Origin: Collybiopsis luxurians FD-317 M1
Lineage: Eukaryota > Basidiomycota > Agaricomycetes > Agaricales > Omphalotaceae
DNA length: 64,000 nt
NCBI GenBank assembly: GCA_000827265.1
Contig: KN834808.1
Span: 261,864 to 325,863, forward strand
Direction: 5' to 3'
This document shows, piece by piece, positions 35,561 through 47,119 of this stretch (positions are counted from its first letter, which is position 1; the number at the start of each line of letters is the position of its first letter). The notes under the pieces were generated by a model. That model was given only the letters and a program-made list of their open reading frames with translations. It made no database searches and had not been told where the DNA came from. Both the position numbers and the translations under genes were made by a program.

Positions 35561-36019
35561 TCAATGCGTGGAAATGTAAAATTTTTTGAATTCTTGAGGA
35601 AGCGGCACAAGTTGACAGCTTGATTTTTTTAGGTGGGTTGAGCTATGTATATGTGTACCTGGTCAGGTCAAGGTGAATAAACAACTTAAATGCAGTGTCG
35701 ACACCGACTCATTTTCCCATTATACACCTTTGTGTCTGTAGCTTGTGAGATATGCTTGAAAGAAAGTTTGAGTTGCACCTACAGTCATTAATTAAATATT
35801 AACTTACTAAAAAGCGACCAGTGAGACAGTGAAGAAGAATTGCAGTAGAAGGACGAGGACAAGAGGTGCATAGACAACTCGTTCGGGATTGGGATATATT
35901 TTTGTGGTTTCTAACATGTGATAAAGCTGTCATGCCCACGGCATCTTCTTTCGGAACCGGCTTTGCCGGAGAAGTGCCAAACTCAGTAGCAGTGCCGCCT
36001 CAATGCCGCTTGCTGTGAT

Positions 36020-36750
36020 GAATCGAGCTATGTACACATGGTTTATTTTAACTTGCAACTGGAATGCAGTGTTCTGAGTACTATGACCCCTGCTCGGTTG
36101 GTCAATTGTGGACTTTGTCTCTGCTCCAGAACATATAGCTTGTGAATTCTGCTTGAAGGTAAGTATTTGAGGAGGTGCCTGCCAACATGGAATGTTTCAG
36201 AGAAAAGATGAAATGTACAGACATGAATTGGTAAATCATTTGAGGTAGGAAGCATTTTTTGTGGTAGGAAAGCATAGGTATGGGTGAATGACAATCTGCC
36301 CAAGAGATTGGATGGTATCCATGCACCAATGATTTATCATCTCAGAATCCCAGTTCAGAGAGTATGAAAATGAGAGGGAGATGACAGAGGTAATGGGAAT
36401 TACGCCACTTGGAGTGCCGAACTCAGTCGAGACTCCGAAAGTAATGGTGAGCGAAATCGGAAGCATGCCGTCCATTCAACTCTGCGCCGAAACAGAAACA
36501 GTATGAGACCTGTCAATATTAGCATGCGGTGCCGTCTGGCGCACCCCCCAGACGCACACGACATCTTTTAGACCGTAAGTGGTAGAGCTATTTATGTTGA
36601 ATGTAGATTACTTGGTCTGAAACATGTTGAGTAACAAGTGAGTCTAAATACTGCAGTACTTACTCATTTTTCCGATTAAGGGCCTTTGTAACTCGTGAAA
36701 ATCCAGCTCGAAGGAAGTTCCGACTCGAACGACCTCTTGGCATCTGAAAG
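36020..36750. repeat. diverged third and fourth copies of the module
   Basis: The segment upstream of the module ORF (35640-35800, also 28345-28510) recurs in diverged form at about 36025-36170 and 36585-36720. Shared marks are gagctatgta, a gtgt..acc.act block, tttgt.tctg..gct.gtga and a cttgaag-type end. The frame 36475-36236 on the minus strand shares SGVIP and a similar preceding block with copies 1 and 2. So this locus has at least four partial copies of different ages. Confidence 0.55.
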
Positions 36751-38300
36751 CCGGTTACTAAACCTCCCGACATGAGATGGGACAGAACGCAACGCCAAGC
36801 TCCCAAAGTTTACTCTGGCACAATGTAGCCTTACCTGTCGGTCGCTGAGGCGACAGAATATCAGGATGGATGTTCGCGTGGGATGTCGGAAGGCAGTCAG
36901 AACATGTCAGAGGGGATCGTATATGTACATAGGCAATTGTTGGCAGTTCTGTTCGAAGATGTATTTTTAAGTTAACCGGTGGCGTGTATGTCGTGAATCT
37001 TGATAACCTCATAGCCTTTAGGATCACTCGGTTATCGGGAGGGACGGGAGAGGTGGGGCAGGGCGGGGGAGGCGGGGGTTCGTGAGTCGTTCATTGGTCC
37101 AAGTCGGCGAATTTTCTGGAGTGCGGTTGTAAGTAACCGGTTTGATGGTTGTACAGCCGGGAGGATTTCATGAGGTTCGTTATTGATGATGATGGAAAGC
37201 TTCACTCTTGCCGTTTGGAGGGGACGATGTGTTAGGTAAATAGAGTGCTAGGTAAGTGAGATAGGGTACTAGACTGTAGATAAGCGAGGTTCAATAGATG
37301 TCAAGATAGGCTGGAGAGCTTGGGAATGCTCAAACCTTATAATTGTTGTGGCCGGTGAACGTAGCAGCAAAGGGGTCTTGAGGGGTTGTGGACCTACAGC
37401 AGGGAATAATTTCGCAAGTTCGTACCGGGTGAGATGATGATCAAACCGCCAATCTCAACAACTGGTACTGAACACGATACTAGGGAGGAGTTGAAATGAT
37501 CTGGGAATCGATGTCCTACGCGAAATTAAAGATGACCTAGTTAGTAAACTTGTGAAATGTGTTTTCAGAGTCCTTGAATGAGTAAACCCGTGTGATATTC
37601 GAAGGAGTGAGAGTGCTGTAAAGTTGTTCGAGTCCAGTTGGCTATACAGTACAGCGAGAGTTTGAAACGTTGGGGACAAGGTTAAAACATGCCATGTGTT
37701 GACGGATAATCAAAGCCGACGTTATTGTTTACGGACCGGGAGGGAGCTCCCATCTTGACGATAAAAAGATGTCGATGACATCTCGGGCCTACACGACCAT
37801 CGAATGAAAGGATAGTAGGCTCGACTGAGGAGGTGGCACTTGGTACCACGTCCACATTCCCGTTAAAAGTCAGAAACTCTATTTATTTCCCGGTCCAGTT
37901 ACCTAGTAGAGTGAGGAAATTAATCACTGCAGCAGGTAGTTTAGGGAAAGATCTGCAAACGAGAATCCCAGAAAAGCACTGCTTGAATGAGACTGCGGCG
38001 CAGTCGAATAGCGCGGCGCGGCAGGTGAATGCGCATATATGTTGAAATACCGGGTGATCTGCAATAGTGATAAAAGTGAGTCTATAAAGGCCCAAGGGTT
38101 GGACGTACCAGTTCTGACTCTGAAGTGTACCAGCAGGAGCGCCACTGAGGGCGGACCGGCAGGCAGCTTTGTCATATCCCTCTGACTTTGACTTCCCACG
38201 TGTCCACAACCTTTGTTCTCGTCCATCACCATCAGCCACAGCATTGAGATTTCCTCATCCTTCTCATCGTCAGTAACGTCTTGCACATACTCTATCAATA
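36751..38300. other. intergenic, no supported gene
   Basis: Minus-strand frames at 36758-37027, 37455-37679 and 37883-38298 lack recognisable motifs. The last could be a spliced Cys-containing small protein divergent from ubc6 (block CAFTCRAALFDCAAVSFKQC), but I cannot support a full model. A G-rich tract lies at about 37036-37080. Confidence 0.4.
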
Positions 38301-39523
38301 ATGGCTAGCAAAGCAGCTCAGAAACGAGTCAGTTCAGCCCTGAAATACCCATATCTTATTAATTGGTAATCTAATGTCCACGTTTTTGGCTGTAGCTCAA
38401 CAAGGAATTCGTCGCGATGCAGAGGGACCCGCCTCCATTTATTTGGGCTGTTCCTGATGAAAAGAATATCTTGACATGTACGCCAGTCTGAAAATCTCCA
38501 TTTGTATCCAACTGACTTGATTACTTGCAGGGAATTACATTATTGTACGTTTTATGATACTCGCTTGTTGATTTGTCTGACTTTTTCTGCTTTCAATCTG
38601 GTGATTTTCTTACTCTTCCGTCTATTATTTCTTTCTGGAAACAATCATTGGTCATTGGGGAATTAGCGCGGACCTCCCGATTCACCCTTCGCAGGCGGAG
38701 AGTATCATGGAGTCCTCTTGTTTCCCTCAGAATATCCGTTCAAACCTCCGGGCATCAAGGTACGTCGTTTGCACTTTGGAACGCTGAGACTGTTTCCGAC
38801 GAGTGACTTGCTATTCAGATGCTGACACCCTCTGGGAGATTCCACCCTGACAAGAAGATATGTTTTTCAATGTCCGACTTTCATCCAGGGTCTTGGAATC
38901 CTGCTTGGAGCGTAGCCACCATGTAAGTAATCCATATCTCTTTCGCCTCCATTTTTCGAATGCTAATGTCGGAACTGAAGCCTCACCGGTTTACTGTCAT
39001 TCATGCTATCAGATGAAATGACCACCGGTTCCGTCAACTCTTCCGATTCACAAAAACGCCAATTTGCGTCAAGAAGTCACGCTTGGAACTTGGGCCAGGC
39101 AAGGTTCAAAGAGGCTTTTCCTGATGTACGTTCATCCGCCACTTTTGTTTCGTTGTCGGCCCAACTCACTTTGCTGTGTAGTATTGTACCCAAGCCCCGA
39201 AGGATGTTCCAAACATGGGCGACCAGCGGCAACCTCAATCTCAACCAACAACTCTATTCACTCCTCCTACGCAGCAAATGCCTTCCTTCACCTCATCATC
39301 ATCTCACAATGCGATACCAGCTCCCGCACTTGTCCCGGGAAACTTATCCCAGGCATCAAATTCAGACGTATCAAAGGTTAAACCAACGACAGCGGATGAA
39401 GCCGCCGCCGGTGCGGCTGAAGCAGCAATGTCTTGGGGGCAAATTTTGTGGGATAAGTGGCGGTGGGGCGTTTTGATTGCGATTGCGGTGGTAGTCTCAA
39501 GACTGTCTTCTGCCAGGTCTTGA
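38301..39523 (+). CDS. UBC6: UBC6-type ubiquitin-conjugating enzyme E2, ER tail-anchored
   Basis: An E2 enzyme that carries ubiquitin on a Cys and works in ER-associated degradation (family knowledge: Ubc6/UBE2J2). Exons: 38301-38327, 38396-38477, 38531-38544, 38667-38759, 38819-38922, 38981-39125, 39182-39523; total 807 nt, 268 aa. The third exon is only 14 nt and codes for part of W, then NYII. Motifs: MASKAAQKR start, [29 protein letters not shown], and [19 protein letters not shown], where Cys87 is the thiol-ester residue at the same number as in yeast Ubc6. A Pro/Ser/Gln-rich linker leads to a C-terminal hydrophobic anchor (about 248-264, [10 protein letters not shown]). The first donor is GTCAGT, which is unusual but gives the only consistent frame. 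Confidence 0.95.
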
Positions 39524-41495
39524 GAACACTACTGAGCAGTTGCGTGGATCTTGGAGGACGACCTCCCACTAGAACTGATCCGGATCCTCCGTCGCCGTTG
39601 TATCATCTAAATCATGATTTATTCCTTACGCTGATGTTTCCTGTGCTGCTTAACACGGCGGCAGCACGTACATCAGAACACGACCTTCAAGATTTAAACG
39701 TTGTCACGGGAAGAGTTGTTGATGAGAGGGGAAGAGTTTGTGTATGGGATAAGGCGGGGAGGGGTATCCGCCTGGCAGATGACTTCACTCTTTTTGGGGT
39801 GAGCTGCGGCCGTAGTTGTTGGTCATTATCTTAGCTTTTTTATGACCCGGACTGACGCCTTCAAAGCTTTTTTTCCCATTATCTTACTATATCCGCGAGT
39901 GTTGCTCGTCTCTCTCGCAGTACACCCTCCTTGCTTCACATTACCTTTTTAATCCCTCCGTCAAGCTTTCTTCCTCACCTCGTCCCCGTAGGCATAGTTA
40001 TTCCCACACTCGCGCATCTCCACCCTCGTTTTTTGCTCTTTTTTCCTCACTTTTTTCGCATTATTACAAAGATATACTTGGTAAACAATTGCTATGTAGT
40101 AACTATGTAGTAAGTACGGGGTCAGCTTAATTGGATATACATCACTATTCTTTCTCGTTCTAGCCATTAGCCATTAGCCTACAGCCTTTTGTTCACTCAC
40201 TATGACTCATTCACTCATTGTCGTTTGTGTCTTGTGTTTGCGTTTTCTAGGTGATGTTTGCTGTTTTTGTTTTTTTTTTAGGTTTTTGATCCTGATTTGA
40301 TGGGTGCATGTGTAAAGACGGGAACGGGTGCGTCTGTTTCGTTACTGCTTTATTTTCCCTGTTGATTGTAGTCGTTCTGACTTTTGCTTTGTCTTGCTAG
40401 TCCTGTGCAAGGACGAGTACTACGTGTGCCTGTTGGTCGTACTCCTTCTGACTCTTGCTTTGTTTTGCTAGTGTTTTACTAGTACTAAGCAAGACGAGGA
40501 CCCCATTTTGAGTTTGTGGCAATTGCGGGCGGGTCGAGGGCTCGTTTTCAACATCAAGATCAAGGTACCTGTAAGGAACACCTATGCGCCACTAGGTACG
40601 CTAGAGGCCGCTTCTATACTATCTCCTCTGTCTTAGCTTACGCTTGAACTCAAGTTGCTTCTTTTCCTTTTGGTTTTGGCCGTGGCTGGATTTTTGATGC
40701 AGGATGCAGGATGTGGGCGGTGTCGAGAGTCGCGATGGCAAAGGAAGGCTTTCCTTCCCCTTTCGATGGGATAAAGATAGAGAGGGGGAGGTATATGTAC
40801 GTAGTAAGTCAAAGTCCCTCGATTTTTTGGTCGTTTTTGACGTGGTTGATACAGGACGTGTGTAGGGGGTGCGTGTTGGAGGAGGGAAGGCAGATGGGTA
40901 AAAATTTACGCTGTGTATGGAGAACACAGCGTTTGTAGCGTTCGGGCGTTGCCTCAAGCTACTGCGATCTTGGAGCGGCATTAGCGTTGCGTCTTGCCTG
41001 GTCGCTTTTTTCGGACGGGATGCTGGTTATTGATGGAGGATGCGAGTAGTGCCAAGAACCGCGATACGATATTTTCTTTACCCCTACGAAAGACAGAGAG
41101 AGAGGTACGTACTTTGGTTCAACTGGATACTTTTCGGTATGGCTGATGCTTGTGTAGGTGGGCAATTGGAAGAAACTTCCCGGTGCTGCGTATGCGTATG
41201 GAGAACACCACGCTGGTCCCGTCTGTGCCGTATTAACCGCGATCTTATGAGGACGGATAGGCGTTGACGTTGTGTCTCACTCAGCAGGTCGCTTTTGTCG
41301 GAACAGACTTTTTCCGACTCAAGGTGGCAAGAAAACATTCCTACGTACGAATTTATCCAGCGGTGTCACCAGGTATCGTTTTCTCAATACAACCTCTGCA
41401 CTCGTGGAGCTTGGTGAGAACCTAGGCAAGTGCTTCTTAAAGCCTTCGGAAGAGAAGGTTGTTGACCCCCCTCCCTGTGCTCACTCGCTTTTGAA
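39524..41495. other. intergenic between ubc6 and the GMC gene
   Basis: No gene is supported. It contains a two-copy tract of about 75 bp near 40365-40500 (cttctgactcttgctttg type) and a longer two-copy repeat at 40705-41310, given separately. A plus-strand frame at 39457-39834 overlaps the ubc6 end and has no family motif. Confidence 0.5.
40705..41310. repeat. diverged two-copy tandem repeat, period about 330 bp
   Basis: Copy 1 begins near 40705 (gatgtgggcggtgtcgag) and copy 2 near 41038 (gatgcgagtagtgccaag). They share blocks in the same order: cgcgat, cgat...aaagat/aaagac followed by agagag and a gta-cgta box, the tatggagaacac block, a cgcgatctt-type block and gcgttg..ttgtct followed by ggtcgctttt. 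The array ends about 185 bp before the GMC start codon. Confidence 0.65.
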
Positions 41496-44030
41496 ATGCA
41501 GTGCTGCTACATCCAACGATATTCTTTTCTTGTGCTCCTCTCGGTTCTTTTTGCGCGCGCTACTGTCATCACCAACGACACGTCCGAGCTTGCGCTCTCG
41601 ACGTACGAATATATCGTCGTCGGTGGTGGTACGACTGGGTTGGCTGTCGCCAACCGTCTCGCTGTGAATCACTCGGTGCTCGTGGTTGAGCGTGGGCCGG
41701 ATTTGGTGGATAGTGAAGTGGTAAATGATCCGTATACAAAGTTTGGGACGTGAGTCGAATCCTTTCTTCTCTTTTACTGTGCGGAGAAACTGATGAAGGC
41801 CCTTTTTTTTGGAATGGATAACCCAGACCATCCCCTTGCCATTTCTCAATGGCCGGTACACCTCAAGTTGGTTCCAGTGGAGCTAGGTCTCTGCCGCTGA
41901 CGTAGTGAGTGGACGCTGGCTCTTCTCTTTGACTTGCCCCGCTTTCGATGGTGACTGAACGAACGATAATGGAATGTAGTGGGAGCTGCCTCGGAGGCGG
42001 ATCGTCTATCAATGCCATGATGGGGGCACGACCGACGTTTGCGGGTATGAGTGCGCTTGAAGCCCTGGGGAATCCTGGGTGGGGTTGGAATGACTTTTTA
42101 CCGTGAGTTTCTTTGTCTTGAACGTATGTACTATAGTGAGACGTTATATGTCCCAGGTACATGCAGGAATCCGAAACGTTTACTCCTCCTAACCCTACTC
42201 AACTGGCTGACGGTGCAAACTACATTGCCGCCGTGCACGGGTTCCATGGCCCCGTCGGTGTTTCCTTTGCTCAACCGCTCGTCGCTCCTGCGCTGCAGGA
42301 TGCTGCAAAAAGCACAGTTCAAATTGTCTTTGACGAAAGTGTGACGTTGACACCCGATATGGGGGATGGGTTTTCTGGAGGTGAGCTTGTCTGTTGGTGA
42401 CCCCCGTCCGTTATGTCTTACCTGTCTGCGGCCATAGGACATGTAGCGAGTTTCTATCATCACATCCATTTCAATGAAACCCTGCAAACAGATAGACGGT
42501 CTTCTTCTGCATGGTCTTTCCTCTATCCTCAGTCGCAGCAGAGGACGGGCCTTACGGTGCTTACGGGCCATCGGGTGAATTCGTTAGTGACTTCGACGAG
42601 GGCGGGAGGTAACGTCACTGCCACTGGAGTCCTCGTAGAGCCGACTGCCGGAGGTCAGATATTGGCGTTCAACGTATCTCGGGAGGTGGTTGTTACGGGT
42701 GGTACTCTTTATGTCGGTGTTTTCATTCCTTTGACGGGAGCGAGTTGTTCATTGACCTCTCCTTCCTCAAGTCTCCAGCAATTCTTCAACGCAGTGGAAT
42801 CGGAAATGCGTCGTACGGCTCTTTCTCTGAGGCGGAGAGGTGTTTCTAATTTGCATCTTTAGGTATCTACAGACTCTTGGAATCAAACCGGTTCTCGATC
42901 TTCCGGGTGTCGGTGCAAAGTGCGTTATTCAATCCCAGTGTATTCTTCTAGTTGAAACGGCTGAGCGACTGTAGTTTCCAGGATCAGATTTTGCTCACCA
43001 ATGTATCCTTCCCGCTCGCTCCATCCGCCAACTTTACTAACGTTACTGCGGGAGCTGATGTATTGTTGGGCATCGTCGTAGCCCATCCGACTGCCGGAGA
43101 CGCTCTAGGTCAAACTGGTACGTGGTGTTCAAGATGATAATCTGGATTTTGGGCCTGGGTCTCACGTCTGCGATTCTCAAGGTTCTGCGGCTTTGGATAA
43201 TTCCCTACGAACCATATCTGCTGAACATCCTTTGTCTGCAGGGGGTGTCGTCAATGCTCAGTCTCTAACTACTCAAGCCAGGTTGATAGCTGATGCGTAC
43301 AAAATCGATCGTACGTGTGCACTTCTGTACGCTTTGCCGACTTTTGTATTTACTTTTGATTCCGTAGACCCCTTCTTTGAAATCTTCTTTACACCGGGAT
43401 CTACGGCACTCGAAGTTTGGGCCCAAACCATTCTCCCTCTCTCTCGGGGGTTCATTCGCATCAACACTACCGATCCTTCCGTTGACCCGATCGCTGATGC
43501 ACAGTACCTCACTCTGGATGTGGACATACAGGTCGCCGTGGCTGCCGCTCGACGGATTTCCCGAATTGCTGCGATGGCGCCCTTTAGCGATCTCATAACC
43601 GCCACTGCGCTGGCTAACTCTGGTGTTCCAGACGTGAATGCAACGGATGAGCAAGTAAGGGAGTGGGTGCTCTCCACGTAAGTGCTGGTGTCCTCTGTCA
43701 CTTTTTGACTCGAGATACAGAGGGCGATACCTCGAATTTCAGTTATACCCCTGGCATTCATTTCGTAGGAAGCAATGCCATGATGCCCAAGGACCTCGGT
43801 GGTGTCGTTTCTCCAAAGCTTCTTGTATATGGTACGACTTTTCCCTAATGTCCTCTTCAGAACTCTGATCTGTGCTCGTTCGATTCTATGTAGGGACGAC
43901 GAATATCCGCATAGCGGATGCGTCAATTGTTCCTATGAGTGTGTTTCCACACACTACGTTGGGGTTGTATGGCGTGGCGGAGAGGGCAGCGGAAGCAATT
44001 TTAGAAACTGCTGGATCGAAACTTGCTTGA
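41496..44030 (+). CDS. GMC (glucose-methanol-choline) FAD oxidoreductase, secreted
   Basis: An FAD-dependent alcohol/sugar oxidase or dehydrogenase of the aryl-alcohol oxidase / glucose oxidase superfamily. Twelve exons: 41496-41749, 41827-41904, 41980-42102, 42157-42380, 42438-42712, 42772-42809, 42863-42919, 42975-43117, 43182-43310, 43368-43677, 43743-43831, 43894-44030; 1857 nt, 618 aa. An N-terminal hydrophobic stretch (about 10-22) suggests secretion. The FAD box is YEYIVVGGGTTGLAVANRL (37-55); next come SCLGGGSSINAMM, the SPAILQRSGIGN signature and NFQDQ. The catalytic pair is His550 (GIHFVGS) and His593 (FPHTT), 43 apart as in glucose oxidase. The substrate is not predictable. A decayed partial copy follows at once. 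Confidence 0.93.
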
Positions 44031-44199
44031 CCGTCCTAGAATGTACCACGTTATTGAATGATATGGCCGCGAAAAGTATTTCGTAGCAATTGACCCCGAT
44101 GATAATGTAGAAGTTTATCGGCACCTCAGTCTTGTTTTTGGCGTTGACGTTTTCGTCTGATATTTATTGTGCCTATTTTTTGCTTGTCGCAGATGACCG

Positions 44200-45285
44200 T
44201 TGCAACAAAGACTATTAATCGATCCAGTTGTCTATCTTCCCGGAGTCGGCCGAAAATGGTCATTTTATGCTGGTACATTTACTTTATACTCTACCATTCA
44301 AGTGTTTTATTGAATGTGGCTTCCAGGATCAGGTTCTGCCTACCGGCCTCAATTCCGCGGGCTGCGTCCGCCAACATTTCTAGCATTACTGGCCGAGCGC
44401 ATGCACTTTCGCGGGTCGTTGTGGTCCATCCTACTGCCACAGACAATCTTGGTTTAAATAGTAAGCGGTAATTGAGAATGGTTGACCGAATCTGCAACTT
44501 TGAGCTCGGGGCTCAGACCTCTCATTTCGAAGGCTCTGTCGCTCTGAATCCTCTACTTCGAAGTATCTCAGTGAGCACCTTATCTTTTGGATGCGTCGTT
44601 AATGCTCGATCGCTGACGACCCAAGTTAGATTGATCGTACATCTTTAATCTATCCTGTCTACTGAGTACTGACGTTCCTCTTTTAGATTCCTTCGAAATC
44701 TCATCTGACCCGGATTCTACCTCACTCGAGCTTTGGGCGTTGTTCACACTACCCCTTTCTTAGGGATCCACTTGCATCGATACCACCAACCCTTCCGTTG
44801 ACCCAATCAGTCTAGACGTCGACATGCAGGTCGCCGTTGTTGCCGCTTGAGGCGTATCCGAAATTGCCATGACTCCAGACTTTAGCCATCCTATAAGCGC
44901 GACCAAGCTCGTTGACTTCGGTGTTCTGAGTGTGATCGACTGATGAGGAGGTCAAAGAATGGATGTGATCCATGTCCTTAGCATCTGTAGACATTGACTC
45001 GCGAGTTTGTAGTTATGTTCCGGGTAATCATTTTCCTGGGAGTAACTCGCTGATGCGCGCCGTTTCTCCAGAGCTAAGTATAAGTATGGTACAGCTCTCT
45101 TCTTAATTCCTATTCTAGGATTCTGATCTGACTCACTCTACGTAGCGACGACGAATGTCCAGGGAGCGGATGTGTCGATTGTTCCCATGTTTGTTTCCAC
45201 ACCACGCTAGGATTGTATAGAGTGGTGAGAAGCGGTGGAAGCGAGTTGCAAAACTTCTAGAGTGAAACGTGCTTGATTGTCGTCC
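44200..45285 (+). pseudogene. 5'-truncated GMC oxidoreductase pseudogene
   Basis: A degenerate tandem copy of the 3' half of the upstream gene. Matches occur in order: atcttcccggagtcggccg (LPGVGA block), ttccaggatcagg (FQDQ), gtccatcctactgcc (HPTA), the gttgacccaatc block, gacatgcaggtcgccgttg (VDIQVAV), ggtaatcattttcctgg (GIHF) and acgacgaatgtcc to the C-terminal HTT region near 45230. Stops and frameshifts are frequent, and a TGA replaces Arg in the AAARR block. The FAD-binding half is absent, so it cannot be an enzyme. Confidence 0.88.
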
Positions 45286-45413
45286 AGACCTATGATATAT
45301 GAACGGCCGTATTCACGTAAGTTGCTCTCAGAAGATGTAGACACGTTAAGAGTCATGTCTTCCGGAACTACGGCAGAATTCTCCATAACATCGGGGCTGC
45401 GCTATCGCTGAAT

Positions 45414-46481
45414 CTATCTCATAGATGGTGCTATAGCCGATGCGGCCGCGTCTCTACTGTAAACCGCGACCCGTGCGTATAGATGCGCTGGAAGAACCAG
45501 AGGCGTCATGAACATTTCTAGTGCCACCGCCCGACTGTCGTTACTACAAAGTGCGCGGTTTCCTAGATCTTCCCCTCCAATCCAAAAGATTTCCAATGAT
45601 TTTAATCGAGGGAGATGGATTGCGAAAGGAGTATGGAACGTTAGGCATGATATATTCTGGTCGGTCGAGTTCAAATTGAAGTAGCAGCAGAGACGTTCCA
45701 AATACGGAGCACAATTTTTCACCAAAGAATGTACAGCCTCCAGCTTTGATATCTGCCCCTCAAAGTCTAGTTCTCTCAAGCGCGAAAGAGCTGGGATGGC
45801 ACGAGGGAAGTCGGTCGCCGTATATCGTACGCGCAAAGACTCCAAATTCCCAACTAATATGCCCCGTACGGCAGAGGCTGGCTGCATGGGATTGTGCAGC
45901 TGGTCAAATGCAGCCACGGTAGTTACGGCGTTCTGGAACAAATAAAGCTCCGAAGAGTTTATATCCAGGTGTCGGAGTCGCTGAAATCCTTTTAGCAAAC
46001 GGTAGCAGGAGCAGGAATATCGAATGCTCCCAACGAGAGTTACAGAGAACCAGCGATCTGAAAGCGCGAAGAGGGCACGTAGGATGAGTTCCCTAGCCTT
46101 GCCTCTAGCAGCACTAGCAGAAAACGAGGACGAACGGGACGTGTCCAGGTCTCGGATCAGAATGGTCAATGGAGCCTCTTTCGAGCGTCGGAGAGAAAGC
46201 TGTACCCATCTGTACAGCAGCTTCATTTGACGGTCATCTCGAACGACGTCTATGGCTACGCTGACATGAGCCCACAGTGACTCCGTAAACAAAGTAAGCT
46301 TCCGCCAATAAGAACATGTCTGCGAGATGGAGATAACGGTAGTGTCCATTGGGATATTCAAGTGGAAGTTGTTATGGATTTTGTCGGGAGAGACCGAGGC
46401 GAAGGTGAAAATGAAAGCCAACAGTTCAACAGGTAGACAATGGATTGGGCAAAAGCGACTCGGTTCTTCTGGGGTCGCCAT
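45414..46481 (-). CDS. F-box protein
   Basis: An intronless ORF of 355 aa. The N-terminal F-box-like motif HCLPVELLAFIFTFA (residues 14-28) is followed by the typical ISQTCSYWRKLTLFTESLWAHV (about 51-72), which would bind Skp1 in an SCF ubiquitin ligase. The rest has leucine-rich blocks of the LRR-like kind seen in large mushroom F-box families (LRHLDINSSELYL, LRELDFEGQISKLE, LKSLEIFW). Targets are unknown. It is shorter than many relatives, so the C-terminus may be truncated; the stop at 45414 lies next to the GMC pseudogene. Confidence 0.85.
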   Translation of the reverse strand: MATPEEPSRFCPIHCLPVELLAFIFTFASVSPDKIHNNFHLNIPMDTTVISISQTCSYWRKLTLFTESLWAHVSVAIDVVRDDRQMKLLYRWVQLSLRRSKEAPLTILIRDLDTSRSSSFSASAARGKARELILRALFALSDRWFSVTLVGSIRYSCSCYRLLKGFQRLRHLDINSSELYLFQNAVTTVAAFDQLHNPMQPASAVRGILVGNLESLRVRYTATDFPRAIPALSRLRELDFEGQISKLEAVHSLVKNCAPYLERLCCYFNLNSTDQNISCLTFHTPFAIHLPRLKSLEIFWIGGEDLGNRALCSNDSRAVALEMFMTPLVLPAHLYARVAVYSRDAAASAIAPSMR

Positions 46482-47119
46482 CCGTGCTGAATTGTCAAGA
46501 GGGAGGAGAGGGCAAAGTGTTGAGTAACGGTTCTATTTGAACATTATTTAGTGCTGCTAGCCAACGAACTCTTTATCTAAGACAGGGATTGTACATCGCT
46601 GGGGCTAATCTAACGGGGCTTGGATGGACATATCGGGACATGAACACCGCGGCCGAGGTGGCTTTGAATTTAAAAGTATGTAATTTTTGAAAGCAGGCTG
46701 TACACGCGGTAACACTTACACTCATTTTTCATCCCACTTAAGGAGACTATCAATTACACCTGAGCAGAGAAAGTCCAAAAGCCTCGAATATTCGCAAAAC
46801 GTTTGACCGTTGCATCGAAGTCGAAAGTAAAGAGTGAGTGAGCAGACCGTTATAGGTTATCTTGGCCGTTTTTGCCCTCCTTCAGAAGATTGAATTCCGA
46901 CGGGGTAGCTTATATGCTGAAACGTTTTTGTCCAAAACTAAGTAATCCATATAATTTCAAACGAGGACGTAAGGTAAATCCGAAATAACTACTAGCCTAG
47001 CGTGACCAGGCCCGTCGACAGACATTGAGGTAAGCTATATCCATGACCCAATTCATGTCTACATAAGTCCAATTACGCAAAGTAATATATATTCCGGATT
47101 GTCCAGGATCAACTCCAAC
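46482..47119. other. intergenic, no feature recognised
   Basis: I see no gene or clear repeat between the F-box start codon and the small secreted protein. Confidence 0.5.

Larger units (their letters stand above)
28611..35906. repeat. tandem segmental duplication, unit 2, enlarged by a Copia insertion
   Basis: Unit 2 is collinear with unit 1 except that about 2.3 kb (the counterpart of 23973-26300) is replaced by 29759-33580, a Copia element. Genes copied here are a GATA pseudogene, a membrane-protein gene cut after its transmembrane segment, and the small-ORF module. The match to unit 1 is high by eye, with scattered substitutions, so the event is not very recent. Confidence 0.85.

Noticed and set aside
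39457..39834. A 125-codon plus-strand frame after ubc6
   Set aside because: It overlaps the ubc6 last exon in another phase and shows no family motif; more likely the 3' untranslated region.
42713..42862. A GC-AG intron in the GMC gene (donor read as GCGTCG)
   Set aside because: Moving the border by two bases gives a normal GTCGTA donor and keeps the conserved GNAYLQTLGIKP frame.
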